Positions 41,338 through 50,077 of a DNA stretch of 64,000 nucleotides are shown piece by piece; position 1 is the first letter of the stretch; each line of letters begins with the position of its first letter. Under the pieces are notes generated by a model, which was not told where the DNA came from, did no database searches, and was given only the letters and a program-made list of their open reading frames with translations. A program made the position numbers and the translations under genes. Where the stretch lies: assembly GCF_014646115.1 (NCBI RefSeq), contig NZ_BMMV01000006.1, positions 248,001-312,000 of the forward strand. The letters run 5' to 3'. Origin of the DNA: Streptomyces camponoticapitis (GTDB lineage Bacteria > Actinomycetota > Actinomycetes > Streptomycetales > Streptomycetaceae).

Positions 41338-41462
41338 GTCCCGTCCAGCCACATATCCGCGCATGCCAGCGACAGACGCATCCGGCGGGTGATCGGTTCC
41401 GCCGGGGCGGTCAGTGCGTGCCGCGGCACGGGCGCGTTGGCGGTGCGGACGGACTCGTTGCC

Positions 41463-41501
41463 GGAAGACCCGGGTGGCGGACAGGGCCACCCGGGTCTTC
41501 C
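41463..41501. terminator. Perfect 16-bp hairpin terminator
   Basis: GGAAGACCCGGGTGGC pairs fully with GCCACCCGGGTCTTCC around a 7-base loop, 45 bases beyond the leftward glycerophosphodiesterase stop. It should end that transcript before the small membrane-protein gene. Confidence 0.85.
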
Positions 41502-41545
41502 GTCGGCGTACGGTCTCCCCGCTGCCCAAGGGGCTCAGCCGGAGC

Positions 41546-42748
41546 TCAGTGGAGCTTGGTCCGGGACGCGTGCACGGCGCCGTCGCCGGCGAACGTCACC
41601 CGCGAGCCACGCCAGTTGACGGCCGGCACGGTCGCGCAGCCGCCGTCGGCGGTGACCAGGTCGAGCTGCTTCTTCCAGCCCTTGGTGAGCCGCACCGTCT
41701 TGCCGGGGAATCCGAGCCCGTTGTCGGCGTTGACCAGGCAGACCTCGCTGGAGTGGCCGCCCTTGGCCCGGCGGACCCGGAGCCGGGAGTCGACCGCCTC
41801 TCCGGCCGCCGCGACGACGAGGGCGGGCTGGTTGGTCTGCACACCGTCCGCGCCCATCTCCCGGGCGAGCTCGAACTGGGCGACCTCCTGGTCGCCGCCG
41901 GCGTCGTAGGCGTGCGGCATGACGATCCCGCACGAGTCGTGCGCCGCGACGATGGACTCCGGGGTGTACTCGTCGAGGCGTGACCCGTACACCTTGGAGA
42001 CCTGACCGATCTCGTACAGGAGGTAGTTCGGCTCCCAGGAGTCGCGGTTGTAGATGGTCCGGGCGCCGGGTTCGGCCTGGAAGACACGCGGGTCGGCGGA
42101 GTTCCAGATCGACTCCTCGATGAGGCCGTACCTGCCGACGAGTTCGGCGAGCTCACCCTCCTCGGTCACCGAGCCCTTGACGTCGAGCTCGACGCCGGCG
42201 CCGACCCGCTTCGCCAGAGCGAGGATCTCTTCGAGGGAGGCGATCTGCGCCGGGTCGTACTCGCCGCCCTTCCAGGGCTCGTAGTCCGCGGCGTTGAGGG
42301 CCCGGACCTGCTGGTAGGTCAGGTCCGTGATGTTTCCGGTGCCGTTGGTCGTCCGGTCGACGGTGGAGTCGTGCAGCGCCACGAAACGTCCGTCCTTGGT
42401 CTGCTGGACATCGACCTCCACGAGGTCCACGCCGTAGGCGAAGGCGTACTCGTAGGACTTCAGGGTGTTCTCGGGCGCGAGGGTGTTGGCTCCGCGGTGG
42501 GCGGAGATCACCACGTTGGAGGAACCCTTGTCCGGTGTCCCGGCGTCGAGCCACCGTTCCGGCTCCGGCACCTGGTCGCACGGCGGCTGCTGCACCAGCG
42601 GCTTGAGCGCCGCTATCGCCTGCCGGATCTCCTCGACGCGGGGGTCGTCCTCGGCGTGTGCCGTGGCGTTGCCGGCGATCAGGCCCGCCGTCACCACGGC
42701 GGTGGTGAGCAGCGTCCGCGCGGTGCGACGGCTGGTTCGGTACGTCAT
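41546..42748 (-). CDS. Secreted glycerophosphodiester phosphodiesterase
   Basis: 400 residues. A Sec signal peptide (basic start, LLTTAVVTAGLIAGNATAHAE) precedes a GDPD TIM barrel: ISAHRGANTLAPENTLKSYEYAFAYG supplies the catalytic His and metal-binding Glu, VDLVEVDVQQTKDGRFVALHD the second His, and GVELDVKG a metal ligand. A C-terminal about 75-residue beta-rich domain follows the barrel. It releases glycerol-3-phosphate from glycerophosphodiesters outside the cell, often under phosphate limitation, though no PHO box was identified. GAGGGGACC ribosome site. Confidence 0.92.
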   Translation of the reverse strand: MTYRTSRRTARTLLTTAVVTAGLIAGNATAHAEDDPRVEEIRQAIAALKPLVQQPPCDQVPEPERWLDAGTPDKGSSNVVISAHRGANTLAPENTLKSYEYAFAYGVDLVEVDVQQTKDGRFVALHDSTVDRTTNGTGNITDLTYQQVRALNAADYEPWKGGEYDPAQIASLEEILALAKRVGAGVELDVKGSVTEEGELAELVGRYGLIEESIWNSADPRVFQAEPGARTIYNRDSWEPNYLLYEIGQVSKVYGSRLDEYTPESIVAAHDSCGIVMPHAYDAGGDQEVAQFELAREMGADGVQTNQPALVVAAAGEAVDSRLRVRRAKGGHSSEVCLVNADNGLGFPGKTVRLTKGWKKQLDLVTADGGCATVPAVNWRGSRVTFAGDGAVHASRTKLH

Positions 42749-42864
42749 GTCCGGTCCCCTCGACGATCTTGCTGACCGGTCGAGTATTCGGGCCGTTCAG
42801 GACTTTCCGGTGAATGGCTCCTGACGGACTGGAGGACAGGTGTCGGGCATCGCTTCCACCGCGA

Positions 42865-42899
42865 CGGAGCCCTCGGGGGTGGTTGCCCCGAGGGCTCCG
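42865..42899. terminator. Perfect 14-bp hairpin terminator
   Basis: CGGAGCCCTCGGGG pairs with CCCCGAGGGCTCCG around a 7-base loop, just downstream of the leftward crystallin-like gene and ahead of the glycerophosphodiesterase promoter. Confidence 0.82.
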
Positions 42900-42916
42900 C
42901 CGGTGGACTCACCGGC

Positions 42917-43291
42917 TCACGCCGCGGACTGGACCCGGTAACTCAGGGCCGGGAAGGGGAAGCCCGCGGTGTGGAGGCTGCCGAGTACGTAGTAGGTGTC
43001 GCCGGGCGCGGCGGGTGTTCCGGTCTCGCAGCCGGGGCGGAAGAAGACGTCGATGTTCTGGGCGGAGAGATTGACCGCCGACCGGGCCGACCGCGGCAGT
43101 GACTGGCAGACGCCGACAGCGTCCAGGTCGACCGCCGTCTCGTCCCCGGTCTGCTGGGCTCCCGTGTAGAAGGAGGCCTCGCCGACCGGTGCGCTCGCCG
43201 TGGCGGAGGGTGCCACGCCCAGCAGGCCGAGCAGAGCGCCGGCCGTCACGGCGGCGGCTGTTCCGGGGAGTCGCAGCATACGCAGGGTCAT
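42917..43291 (-). CDS. Secreted beta/gamma-crystallin- or peptidase-inhibitor I36-like protein
   Basis: 124 residues. Signal peptide MTLRMLRLPGTAAAVTAGAL followed by LLGLLGVAPSATAS, cleavage near TAS-A. The mature 90 residues are beta-rich with two cysteines (GVCQSLP, RPGCETG), and the ASFYTG opening suggests the crystallin-like fold of actinobacterial I36 inhibitors. I cannot see calcium-binding N/D-N/D-x-x-S/T-S motifs. Exported small protein of unknown role, transcribed alone. Confidence 0.6.
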   Translation of the reverse strand: MTLRMLRLPGTAAAVTAGALLGLLGVAPSATASAPVGEASFYTGAQQTGDETAVDLDAVGVCQSLPRSARSAVNLSAQNIDVFFRPGCETGTPAAPGDTYYVLGSLHTAGFPFPALSYRVQSAA

Positions 43292-43489
43292 GTCATCCGC
43301 CTTCGTGGGGAGATGGGGAGGGCGCTCGGACCGTCGGCCCGAGACCGGGCAATGGTTGCACTTTCAACAAGGCAGCGGGAGCCTGTAACCAGCCAACGCG
43401 TCGAACGTGACCACTCACCGAAGTCCCCCGCCCGGCCCGTCGGTTGACCTCCGCACCCCCCGGGGAGAGAGCGCCGCCCCAGGCGCTAT

Positions 43490-43508
43490 TTAGGTTAGGC
43501 TAAGCTAA
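43490..43508. promoter_or_regulatory. Iron box (DmdR/IdeR) upstream of the acetylglutamate kinase gene
   Basis: TTAGGTTAGGCTAAGCTAA matches the 19-bp consensus TTAGGTTAGGCTAACCTAA except at one position. It lies 96 bases before the kinase start, within the 313-base gap 43292-43604 that otherwise holds no gene. Iron-loaded DmdR would repress here. Confidence 0.88.
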
Positions 43509-43604
43509 CGAAAGCATGGGCGGGGCCTCCCGCGGCCTTCTCCCGCACCGTGCGCGGGGAGCCGAAGAACGCATGACGCACGGACACCACTGGAGACGGA
43601 GACC

Positions 43605-44495
43605 ATGACCGAACGGGCCACGACGACCGTGCCGGAGCACGTACAGCTCGTGAACGACACGAGTTCCGGACCTCGCCCCGTCGGCGCCGTCGTCGTCGTC
43701 AAGTTCGGCGGCAACGCCATGGTGGACGCCGGACTGCGGCGGACATTCGCCGAGGACGTCGTGGAGTTGTGGCACGCGGGCCTGCGCCCCGTCGTCGTGC
43801 ACGGTGGCGGCCCGCAGATCAGCGCGATGCTCGACCGCCTCGGCCTGGAGACCCGGTTCGAGGCGGGCCTGCGGGTGACCACGCCGGAGACCATGGACGT
43901 CGTACGCATGGTGCTGGCCGGCCGGGTACAGCGGGAGTTGGTCGGCCACATCAACGCCTGCGGGCCTCCCTTCGCCGTGGGTATGACCGGTGAGGACGCG
44001 CACACGATGACGGCCGTACGACGGCCGGCCCGGGTGGACGGCCGGCCGGTCGACATCGGCCTCGTGGGCGACATCGTCGGCGTGAACCCGGGCATGGTCC
44101 ACGCCCTCCTGGAGGACGGTCATATCCCGGTGGTCTCCCCCGTGGCACGCGGCGAGGGCGGAGAGGTCTACAACGTCAACGCCGATCTCGCGGCCTCGGC
44201 CCTGGCCGTGGCGCTCGGCGCCGAACGGCTGGTGATGCTCACCGACGTGGAGGGGCTGTACGCGAACTGGCCGCACAGCGCCGAGGTGATCGGGCGCTTG
44301 ACGGCCGACGCGCTGGACGGGCTGCTGCCCGGACTGGCCGGCGGGATGCTGCCGAAGATGGAGGGTTGCCTGCGGGCCGTCCGAGGCGGTGTGCGCCGGG
44401 CCGACGTGCTCGACGGGCGCGTGCCGCACGCCGTCCTGCGGGGCGTCCTCGACGAGATCAGTCCCGGCACCACCGTGATTCCTGGCGCGGTCTGA
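43605..44495 (+). CDS. argB: Iron-regulated acetylglutamate kinase (ArgB-type)
   Basis: 296 residues; GGAGACGGAG ribosome site. It has the amino-acid-kinase motifs: [12 protein letters not shown] (phosphate loop), [17 protein letters not shown]-like ([11 protein letters not shown]), and [12 protein letters not shown] plus GMLPKMEGC. ArgB phosphorylates N-acetylglutamate on the way to ornithine. Housekeeping argB normally sits in an argCJBD operon; this copy stands alone behind an iron box beside a coelichelin cluster. The likely job is extra ornithine for the three hydroxyornithine units of the siderophore. Confidence 0.88.
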   Translation: MTERATTTVPEHVQLVNDTSSGPRPVGAVVVVKFGGNAMVDAGLRRTFAEDVVELWHAGLRPVVVHGGGPQISAMLDRLGLETRFEAGLRVTTPETMDVVRMVLAGRVQRELVGHINACGPPFAVGMTGEDAHTMTAVRRPARVDGRPVDIGLVGDIVGVNPGMVHALLEDGHIPVVSPVARGEGGEVYNVNADLAASALAVALGAERLVMLTDVEGLYANWPHSAEVIGRLTADALDGLLPGLAGGMLPKMEGCLRAVRGGVRRADVLDGRVPHAVLRGVLDEISPGTTVIPGAV

Positions 44496-44601
44496 CCCCG
44501 GGCCCGCCGGCCGGGAAACCGAAGGCCCCAACCGGCGCGATCGTTTGGGGAGTTGGGCGGCCAGCGCCCCCGGGACCCGGCCCCGGGGGCGAGTGGAGAG
44601 A

Positions 44602-45135
44602 TCAGAGGACCTTCGCGAGGATCCGCGCGTCGCGCCGGGGGTCCAGCGACTCGGCCCACGACGCGGGCGCCAGAAGCGCCGTCGTGGGCGCGAAGCCGTA
44701 CCGGAGGAAGAGGCCGCCACCGCCGGTCGTCGCCGTGTAGAGCGCGCCGAGCGACCGGGCGCGGGCCACGGCCAGCACGGCGCGCAGAAGCGCGCCCCCC
44801 ACTCCGTGTCCCTGCCGCTGCCCGGCCACGCAGAAGTTGTACAGAACGCCCACCGCTCCGCGACCGCCTTCCCCGAGACCCGCCGGGTGCACCCGCAGGC
44901 CCGCGCACCCGTCGAGCGGGCCCCCGGGCCGGCCTTGCGTCACCAGGAAGTCCGCGGCGTGGGTGGCGTAGAGCGAGGCGGGCCGCTCCCTCAACGCCCC
45001 CGAACGCACGAAGGGTTGGGACAGCTCGGCGAGTGCGGCCGCGTCCTCCGGGCGTGCGGAGCGTACGGGGGGCGCCGGCGCGAGGGGCGCGTACGGCGCA
45101 TGCGGCAGCGGGGCGGGCGGCGTAGCCGTGATCAA
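44602..45135 (-). CDS. GNAT acetyltransferase, probably ArgA-like N-acetylglutamate synthase
   Basis: 177 residues from TTG 45135 (AGGAAGGAAA 6 bases upstream); no ATG or GTG is available nearby. After a Pro-rich start it shows VRSARPEDAAALAELSQPFVRSG and the acetyl-CoA loop VAGQRQGHGVGGALLRAVL (Q-x-x-G-x-G). TATTGGGGLFLRYGFAPT is the C-terminal strand typical of short ArgA-like enzymes. It is convergent with the iron-regulated acetylglutamate kinase gene, and its own iron box lies 66 bases upstream. It probably supplies that kinase with N-acetylglutamate. Confidence 0.75.
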   Translation of the reverse strand: MITATPPAPLPHAPYAPLAPAPPVRSARPEDAAALAELSQPFVRSGALRERPASLYATHAADFLVTQGRPGGPLDGCAGLRVHPAGLGEGGRGAVGVLYNFCVAGQRQGHGVGGALLRAVLAVARARSLGALYTATTGGGGLFLRYGFAPTTALLAPASWAESLDPRRDARILAKVL

Positions 45136-45201
45136 GGCTTTCCTTCCTCGGTTCCACGATCGGAGAAACGGCTTGATGCCGTGCCACTCCGACAAACGAA
45201 A

Positions 45202-45220
45202 TAAGGTTAGCCTTACCTTA
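45202..45220. promoter_or_regulatory. Iron box upstream of the GNAT gene
   Basis: TAAGGTTAGCCTTACCTTA is a 19-bp near-palindrome of the DmdR/IdeR type. It starts directly after the amidohydrolase stop and precedes the leftward acetyltransferase gene. Confidence 0.8.
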
Positions 45221-46825
45221 CTAACGAGTCCAGCGCGGGGAGGCCGGGTCCGGGGCCGTCTTCTCCGCCGGACTGCCGTCGACGTACGTCGCCACCACCT
45301 CGATGTCGCCGATTCGCGAGGTGTCGACGCGCCTGGGGTCGTCCCCGAGCACCACCAGATCGGCGGACTTGCCCGGGGTGAGACTACCCACCCGCTCCTC
45401 CCAGTGGCACGCGTAGGCACCGGCGACCGTGTAGGCGTGCAGGGCCTCGTCGACGGTGATGCCCTCGTCCGGGCCGATCAACCGGCCCGACTCGGAGGCG
45501 CGTTCGACCATGAACTGCACGGCTCGCAGCGGGGACCCGTCCGTGACGGGCCGGTCGGAGCTGCCGACGAGGGGGACGCCGTGGTCCAGGAACGCCCTGC
45601 CCCGGTAGAGCCACGGGGCCCGTCGCTCGCCCATGATCGCCGCGTAGTCGTCGCCGAAGTGGCGGAGGAAGTTGGGCTGGACGACGGCGCTGACGCCGAG
45701 CCGCGCGAAGCGTGGAAGCTGGTCGGGACGGATCAGTCCCGCGTGTTCGATACGGTGCCGGGCGCCGGGGCGCGGCCGTAGGCGCTGGGCCCGTTCCAGG
45801 GCGTCCAGGGCGAGTTGGGCCGCCCGGTCGCCGATGGCGTGGACGGCGAGCTGCCACCCGGCGAGATGGCCGTCCACGATCGTCCCGGCGAGCACGTCCG
45901 GGTCGTCCTGCAACTGGCCGCTGTGGTCGAGTCCTTCGTACGGCGCGCTGAGCGCGGCGGTCCGCGCCATCATCCCGCCGTCCGTGTAGATCTTCAGCGC
46001 GCCCACGGAGAGCCGGCCGTCGCCGAACCCGGTACGCAGGCCGAGGTCGAGCGCCCGGGGAATGCCGTCGGCCTCGTGCCCGGCCGCCGTGCGCAGCCGC
46101 TCGGCAGCCACCATGAGCTGCACCCGCAGCGGCAACAGACCTTGCTCGCGGGCGAGTTGGTAGGCGCCCAGCTCCACGGGACTGTGGCCGAAGAGAGTGC
46201 CGCCGATGCCGGCCTCGGCGCAGGCCGTGATCCCCTCGGCCAGACAGGTCCGGCCCGCGCGCCCGATCGCCTCGGCCAACTCCCCCTGGGAGTAGGGCGG
46301 CCGCAGGGCGCGGGCCGCGCCCATGGCGCCCTCGGCGAGGAAGCCGTTCTCGTGCGGAAGACCGGCGGGAAGGAGGCCGAGGACGGCGGAGTTGACGACG
46401 CAGCCGTGCCCGGAGTCGTGCAGCAGGAAGACCTTGTGCCCGTGGCTGACCGTGTCCAGTTCGGCGGCGGTCAGATGACGGCCCAGGGCCCGTTGGTCGT
46501 ATCCCGCGACACTCACCCAGCCGCCGGGCGAGCCCTCCCGGGCGACGGCCTCCGCCACGACGGCGAGCACGTCGTCGATCCGTGTGAGGCCGGCGATGCT
46601 CGGGGTGTTCTCCTGGAGCCCCGCCCAGGCCAGATGGACATGGGCGTCGACGAAGCCGGGCAGCACGGTGGCGCCCTGAAGGTCGATCACCTCGCGGGCC
46701 GGCAGAGAGGTCACGGCCTCGTCCAGACCCACGATCCGGCCCCGCCAGATGCCCAGGTCGTGGGCGACGGGGTGGTCCGGATCCATGGTGAGGAAGCGGG
46801 CGTTCGTCAGTCTGGTGCTGAGCAT
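45221..46825 (-). CDS. YtcJ-like metal-dependent amidohydrolase in the siderophore cluster
   Basis: 534 residues from ATG 46825. It is an amidohydrolase-superfamily barrel with a small beta-sandwich: LPGFVDAHVHLAWAG is the HxH metal site, then ALKIYTDGGMMART, AVHAIGDRAAQLA and HRIEHAGLIRPDQL (His ligands), and GSSDRPVTDGSPL the catalytic Asp. SLTPGKSADLVVLGDDPRR closes the fold. It follows the MbtH gene by 25 bases and so probably shares the iron box at 47105-47123. It could deformylate or hydrolyse the siderophore or a precursor; that is inference. It is not one of the standard cch genes I recall. Confidence 0.85.
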   Translation of the reverse strand: MLSTRLTNARFLTMDPDHPVAHDLGIWRGRIVGLDEAVTSLPAREVIDLQGATVLPGFVDAHVHLAWAGLQENTPSIAGLTRIDDVLAVVAEAVAREGSPGGWVSVAGYDQRALGRHLTAAELDTVSHGHKVFLLHDSGHGCVVNSAVLGLLPAGLPHENGFLAEGAMGAARALRPPYSQGELAEAIGRAGRTCLAEGITACAEAGIGGTLFGHSPVELGAYQLAREQGLLPLRVQLMVAAERLRTAAGHEADGIPRALDLGLRTGFGDGRLSVGALKIYTDGGMMARTAALSAPYEGLDHSGQLQDDPDVLAGTIVDGHLAGWQLAVHAIGDRAAQLALDALERAQRLRPRPGARHRIEHAGLIRPDQLPRFARLGVSAVVQPNFLRHFGDDYAAIMGERRAPWLYRGRAFLDHGVPLVGSSDRPVTDGSPLRAVQFMVERASESGRLIGPDEGITVDEALHAYTVAGAYACHWEERVGSLTPGKSADLVVLGDDPRRVDTSRIGDIEVVATYVDGSPAEKTAPDPASPRWTR

Positions 46826-46850
46826 GCCTGGCGTGCCCCTCTCCGAGAGG

Positions 46851-47063
46851 TCAGCCGTCCGTCGACGCCGCGAGGGACCGGGGACGCAGATCGGTCCAGT
46901 GGGTCTCGATGAACTCCAGGCACGCGTCACGGGAGTTCTCGCCCAGGACGGTCCTCCACCCCCCGGGCACCTCGGCGAACGACGGCCAGAGCGAGTGCTG
47001 CCCCTCGTCGTTCACCAGGACCAGGAAACGGCCTTCGGGGTCGTCGAAGGGGTTGGTGCTCAT
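46851..47063 (-). CDS. cchK: MbtH-like NRPS partner (CchK)
   Basis: 70 residues, the family norm. It carries the MbtH signature: [24 protein letters not shown] with the conserved SLWP, then [37 protein letters not shown] ribosome site. MbtH proteins bind and activate NRPS adenylation domains. It is divergent from the cchJ esterase gene across an iron box and is co-directional with the NRPS gene. Position matches CchK of the coelichelin cluster. Confidence 0.93.
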   Translation of the reverse strand: MSTNPFDDPEGRFLVLVNDEGQHSLWPSFAEVPGGWRTVLGENSRDACLEFIETHWTDLRPRSLAASTDG

Positions 47064-47104
47064 GTCTCAGTGCCTCCTAGGGTCCAGCAGAAGGGAGTCT
47101 AACG

Positions 47105-47123
47105 TTAGGTTAGGCTCGCCTAA
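47105..47123. promoter_or_regulatory. Shared iron box between cchK and cchJ
   Basis: TTAGGTTAGGCTCGCCTAA is a DmdR/IdeR-type iron box in the 108-base divergent gap. A further half-site (AGCCTAACG) lies at 47133-47141. It probably controls cchK with the amidohydrolase leftward and cchJ rightward. Confidence 0.85.
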
Positions 47124-47171
47124 TTCCAGGGGAGCCTAACGTTTCCCCCTCCCTCTCACAAGGAGACGTCC

Positions 47172-48269
47172 ATGCGCCTGGCGGCCGACGAGGACAACGC
47201 CTTCGTGGCTTTCGGACTGTCCGGCGAGCCGGGCACCGACGAGTTCTGGGCGGCGGCTCGTACGCCCGTGCCGGTGCCCGCCGACGACGGCGGCTGGCTG
47301 ACCTTGTTCCTGTGGCGCGGATCTCCCGCGAGCATAGTCTTCGAGAGCTGGTCGGAGCCGGTTCCCCTGCGCAGATGGCGCGAGACGGACTGCTGGTACG
47401 CCGAGGTGCCCATGCCCGCACGGCTGCGGGTGACCTACCAACTCCTCGTGGGAGACGCCGCGTACGCCGACCCGTTCAACCCGGACGGCGCCGGCGGTGA
47501 CCGGTCCCTGGCCGCGACTCCGGACAGCCCTCCTCAGCCGCACTGGCCGGCCGTCGGCGGCGATGACGTGCTCCCGCTCCCCCGCACCCGGCTCCGCTGG
47601 AGCAGCGAACGGCTCGGCGGACGGCGCACGGTACGGGTCCACCCGGTGGGCGGCGGTGGGCCGGTGGTCCTTCTGCTCGACGGGGACGACTGGCTGTATC
47701 TGCACCCGGCCATGGCCGCCTTCGACTCGGCCGTCGCCAGTGGCGAGATGCCCCCCGCCACCCTTGTCTTCCTGCCGGCCAAGGACAGGGAGGCCGAGTT
47801 CGGCTGCCGGCCCGAGCTGTGGGAGGCGGTACGGGACGAACTGCTGCCGCTGGTCGCGGAGACCGGCGTACCGGCCGGCCGGGAGGGGCTGGTGGTCGCC
47901 GGGCAGAGCCTCGGCGGGCTGAGCGCGATGTACGCGGCGCTGGAGTTCCCGGACCTGGTCTCCCGCATCGCCTGCCAGTCCCCTTCCTTCTGGTGGACGC
48001 CGGACGCCAGGGCTCTGCCGGACCCCTTGGGCGGCCCGGTCGGCGGCACCGTCGCGGCGCGTCTGCGGGAGGGCCCCGACCTGTCCGGTCTGCGGTGCGC
48101 GTTCGACGTGGGGGAACACGAGACGGGGATGCTGCCCCACTGCTCACTGACCGAGACCCTGGTCGAAGAGGCCGGTGCGACCGTGCGGGTCTCCAGGTCG
48201 CCGTCGGGACACGACCGGGTGGGCTGGCGGCACGCGCTGGTCAGGGATGTGGCCTGGGCGCTCGGCTGA
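47172..48269 (+). CDS. cchJ: Siderophore esterase (CchJ; Fes/IroD-type alpha/beta hydrolase)
   Basis: 365 residues from ATG 47172 (AAGGAG upstream). The N-terminal about 130 residues form the Ig-like enterochelin-esterase domain (FLWRGSPASIVFESWSEPVP). The hydrolase domain has the nucleophile in VVAGQSLGGLSAM and the catalytic His in SPSGHDRVGWRHAL. It matches CchJ of the coelichelin cluster, proposed to release the peptide from the NRPS, which lacks a thioesterase domain, or to open the siderophore. Cytoplasmic, with no signal peptide. Confidence 0.9.
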   Translation: MRLAADEDNAFVAFGLSGEPGTDEFWAAARTPVPVPADDGGWLTLFLWRGSPASIVFESWSEPVPLRRWRETDCWYAEVPMPARLRVTYQLLVGDAAYADPFNPDGAGGDRSLAATPDSPPQPHWPAVGGDDVLPLPRTRLRWSSERLGGRRTVRVHPVGGGGPVVLLLDGDDWLYLHPAMAAFDSAVASGEMPPATLVFLPAKDREAEFGCRPELWEAVRDELLPLVAETGVPAGREGLVVAGQSLGGLSAMYAALEFPDLVSRIACQSPSFWWTPDARALPDPLGGPVGGTVAARLREGPDLSGLRCAFDVGEHETGMLPHCSLTETLVEEAGATVRVSRSPSGHDRVGWRHALVRDVAWALG

Positions 48270-48275
48270 GCCCAG

Positions 48276-48321
48276 GGGCTGTCCCGTCGTCGTGCGCCCG
48301 ACGGGGATGACAGGACAGCCC
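48276..48321. terminator. Nested hairpin between convergent cchJ and cchI
   Basis: Outer stem GGGCTGTCC/GGACAGCCC (48276-48284 with 48313-48321) and inner CCCGTCG/CGACGGG (48283-48289 with 48299-48305) lie 6 bases past the cchJ stop. It probably terminates both transcripts. Confidence 0.65.
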
Positions 48322-48361
48322 GGGACACCGCTTCGCGAAGTCCCGGGCCGCTATCGGCCGT

Positions 48362-50077
48362 TCACCGCGCCACGGCCAGGCAGTAGTCCTCGTCCGTGGC
48401 GAGGAGGTTCCGGTGCGTGTCCTCGGCGGTGATTGTCCCGTCGTCCAGGACAAGCACACGGTCGGCGGCGTCCAGCAGCGCCGGGCTGCTGGTCAGCACG
48501 ACGGTGGTGCGGCCCCGGCGCAGCTTCGCGACGTTGCGCGCGATGAGCTGCTCGGTGACAGCGTCCACGGCCGTCGTCGGATCGTGCAGGACCAGCACGT
48601 CGCTGTCGGTGGCCAGGGCGCGGGCCAGGGAGAGCCGTTGGCGCTGCCCGCCGGAGAGGTTCGCGCCGCGGTCGCGGACGCCGTAGTCCAGGCCGTCGCG
48701 GTGCAGTGCCACCACGTCGGTCAGCATGGACGCCTCGACGGCCTCGGGGACCATCGGGCTGGTGCCCGACGGGTCGATGTTCGTACGGAGCGTGCCCGCG
48801 AAGATCTCCGCGTCGTACGGGTTCACCAGCATGTGCGCGCGGACGGCCTCGACCGACAGGTCCGTGATGGCCCGGCCGCCGACCCGTACCGTTCCCTCGT
48901 ACGCGTCCGGCGGGACGTTGACCGCGAGGATCGACGCGAGGTCCGCGGCGGCGCGCGGCTGGTAGACGGCGATCGCCACGAACTCGCCCGCCGGCACCCG
49001 GAACTTGAGCTGACGCAGGGTCCCGTACCGTACGCAGTCGATCTCCAGGTCCCCGCCCGGGGCCGGGCGCTCCGCCCCCGGGGCCGTCACCGGCGGCGCG
49101 GACAGCACCAGCGCCATGCGCTCGGCCGACGCGCGCGCCATCATCACGTACTTCGGCATCTCCGAGAAGAGTTTGAGCGGTTCGATGATGAACTGCGCGA
49201 GGCCCACGGCCATGACGAGTTCCCCGATGGTGATCCGACCGCCGAACGCCAGCCAGCCCGCCGTCAGGGTCACCGCCCCGGCGAGGACCGCGTTGAGGGC
49301 CAGCGCGGTGCCCGCGTACACGCCGTTCACCCTTGCGACGGTGACCGCCTGACGCTTCGCGTCCGAGCTGACCCCGCGGTACGAGAGGAACGCCGCGTGG
49401 TTGCCGCCGAAGCCGTGCAGCGGGCGCAGTCCGGTGATCAGGTCGGCGACCTTCGCGCCCGCCCGCGCGACCCGGGCCTGCTGTTCCTGCGTACTGGCGC
49501 CGATGCGCCGTGACATCACGGCCAGGATCGACAGGATCGCGACGGTCCCCGCGATCACCAGCAGACCGAGCCGGATGTCGGCCAGGCCCAGCGCCACCGC
49601 CGCGACGAGCACCGCGACCAGGGAGCTGATCAGCAGCGGCACCACCTCGATGATGTCGGCGGTCTGGTCGGCGTCCTCGGTGGCGATGGTCAGCACCTCG
49701 CCGGACTTCAGGTCGACGTCCCTGGCCACCGGCTGGAGTCCGCACTCCGCCACCCGTACCCGCCAGCGGTGCGCCTCGGTCGTGTTGGCCTTCTGCAGGG
49801 TGCGCATGCCGAAGCGCCACGACAGCGACACGGTCGTGATGATCACGGCCAGCGCGGCGATCGACAGACCGAGCGCCCGGGGGCTCCGGTCCTGCATCGT
49901 GTGCTCGACGATCAGGCCGAGCGCGATGGGGAAGGCGGTCTCCCCCGCCTGGTACAGGCCCATGAGGACGGTGCCGCGGGTCATGGCTCCGACGTTGCGG
50001 CGCAGCGCGGTGCGGAGGATGTCGGCCCCGGGGCGGGGCCGCTGGGTGTCAGCTGTTTTCTTCAAGGTGGCGGGCAA
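48362..50077 (-). CDS. cchI: ABC exporter half-transporter with degenerate ATP site (CchI)
   Basis: 571 residues from TTG 50077, overlapping the NRPS end by 29 bases. Six membrane helices are followed by a nucleotide-binding domain. The signature [15 protein letters not shown] (about 48628-48662) is perfect, but the Walker A region reads [13 protein letters not shown] (no GxxxxGKS/T, about 48935-48982). After the Walker B Asp the catalytic Glu is Pro ([11 protein letters not shown]), and the H-loop His is Ser (VLTSSPALL). It therefore cannot hydrolyse ATP alone and should pair with CchG, whose losses are complementary. Expected role: coelichelin export. Confidence 0.88.
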   Translation of the reverse strand: MPATLKKTADTQRPRPGADILRTALRRNVGAMTRGTVLMGLYQAGETAFPIALGLIVEHTMQDRSPRALGLSIAALAVIITTVSLSWRFGMRTLQKANTTEAHRWRVRVAECGLQPVARDVDLKSGEVLTIATEDADQTADIIEVVPLLISSLVAVLVAAVALGLADIRLGLLVIAGTVAILSILAVMSRRIGASTQEQQARVARAGAKVADLITGLRPLHGFGGNHAAFLSYRGVSSDAKRQAVTVARVNGVYAGTALALNAVLAGAVTLTAGWLAFGGRITIGELVMAVGLAQFIIEPLKLFSEMPKYVMMARASAERMALVLSAPPVTAPGAERPAPGGDLEIDCVRYGTLRQLKFRVPAGEFVAIAVYQPRAAADLASILAVNVPPDAYEGTVRVGGRAITDLSVEAVRAHMLVNPYDAEIFAGTLRTNIDPSGTSPMVPEAVEASMLTDVVALHRDGLDYGVRDRGANLSGGQRQRLSLARALATDSDVLVLHDPTTAVDAVTEQLIARNVAKLRRGRTTVVLTSSPALLDAADRVLVLDDGTITAEDTHRNLLATDEDYCLAVAR

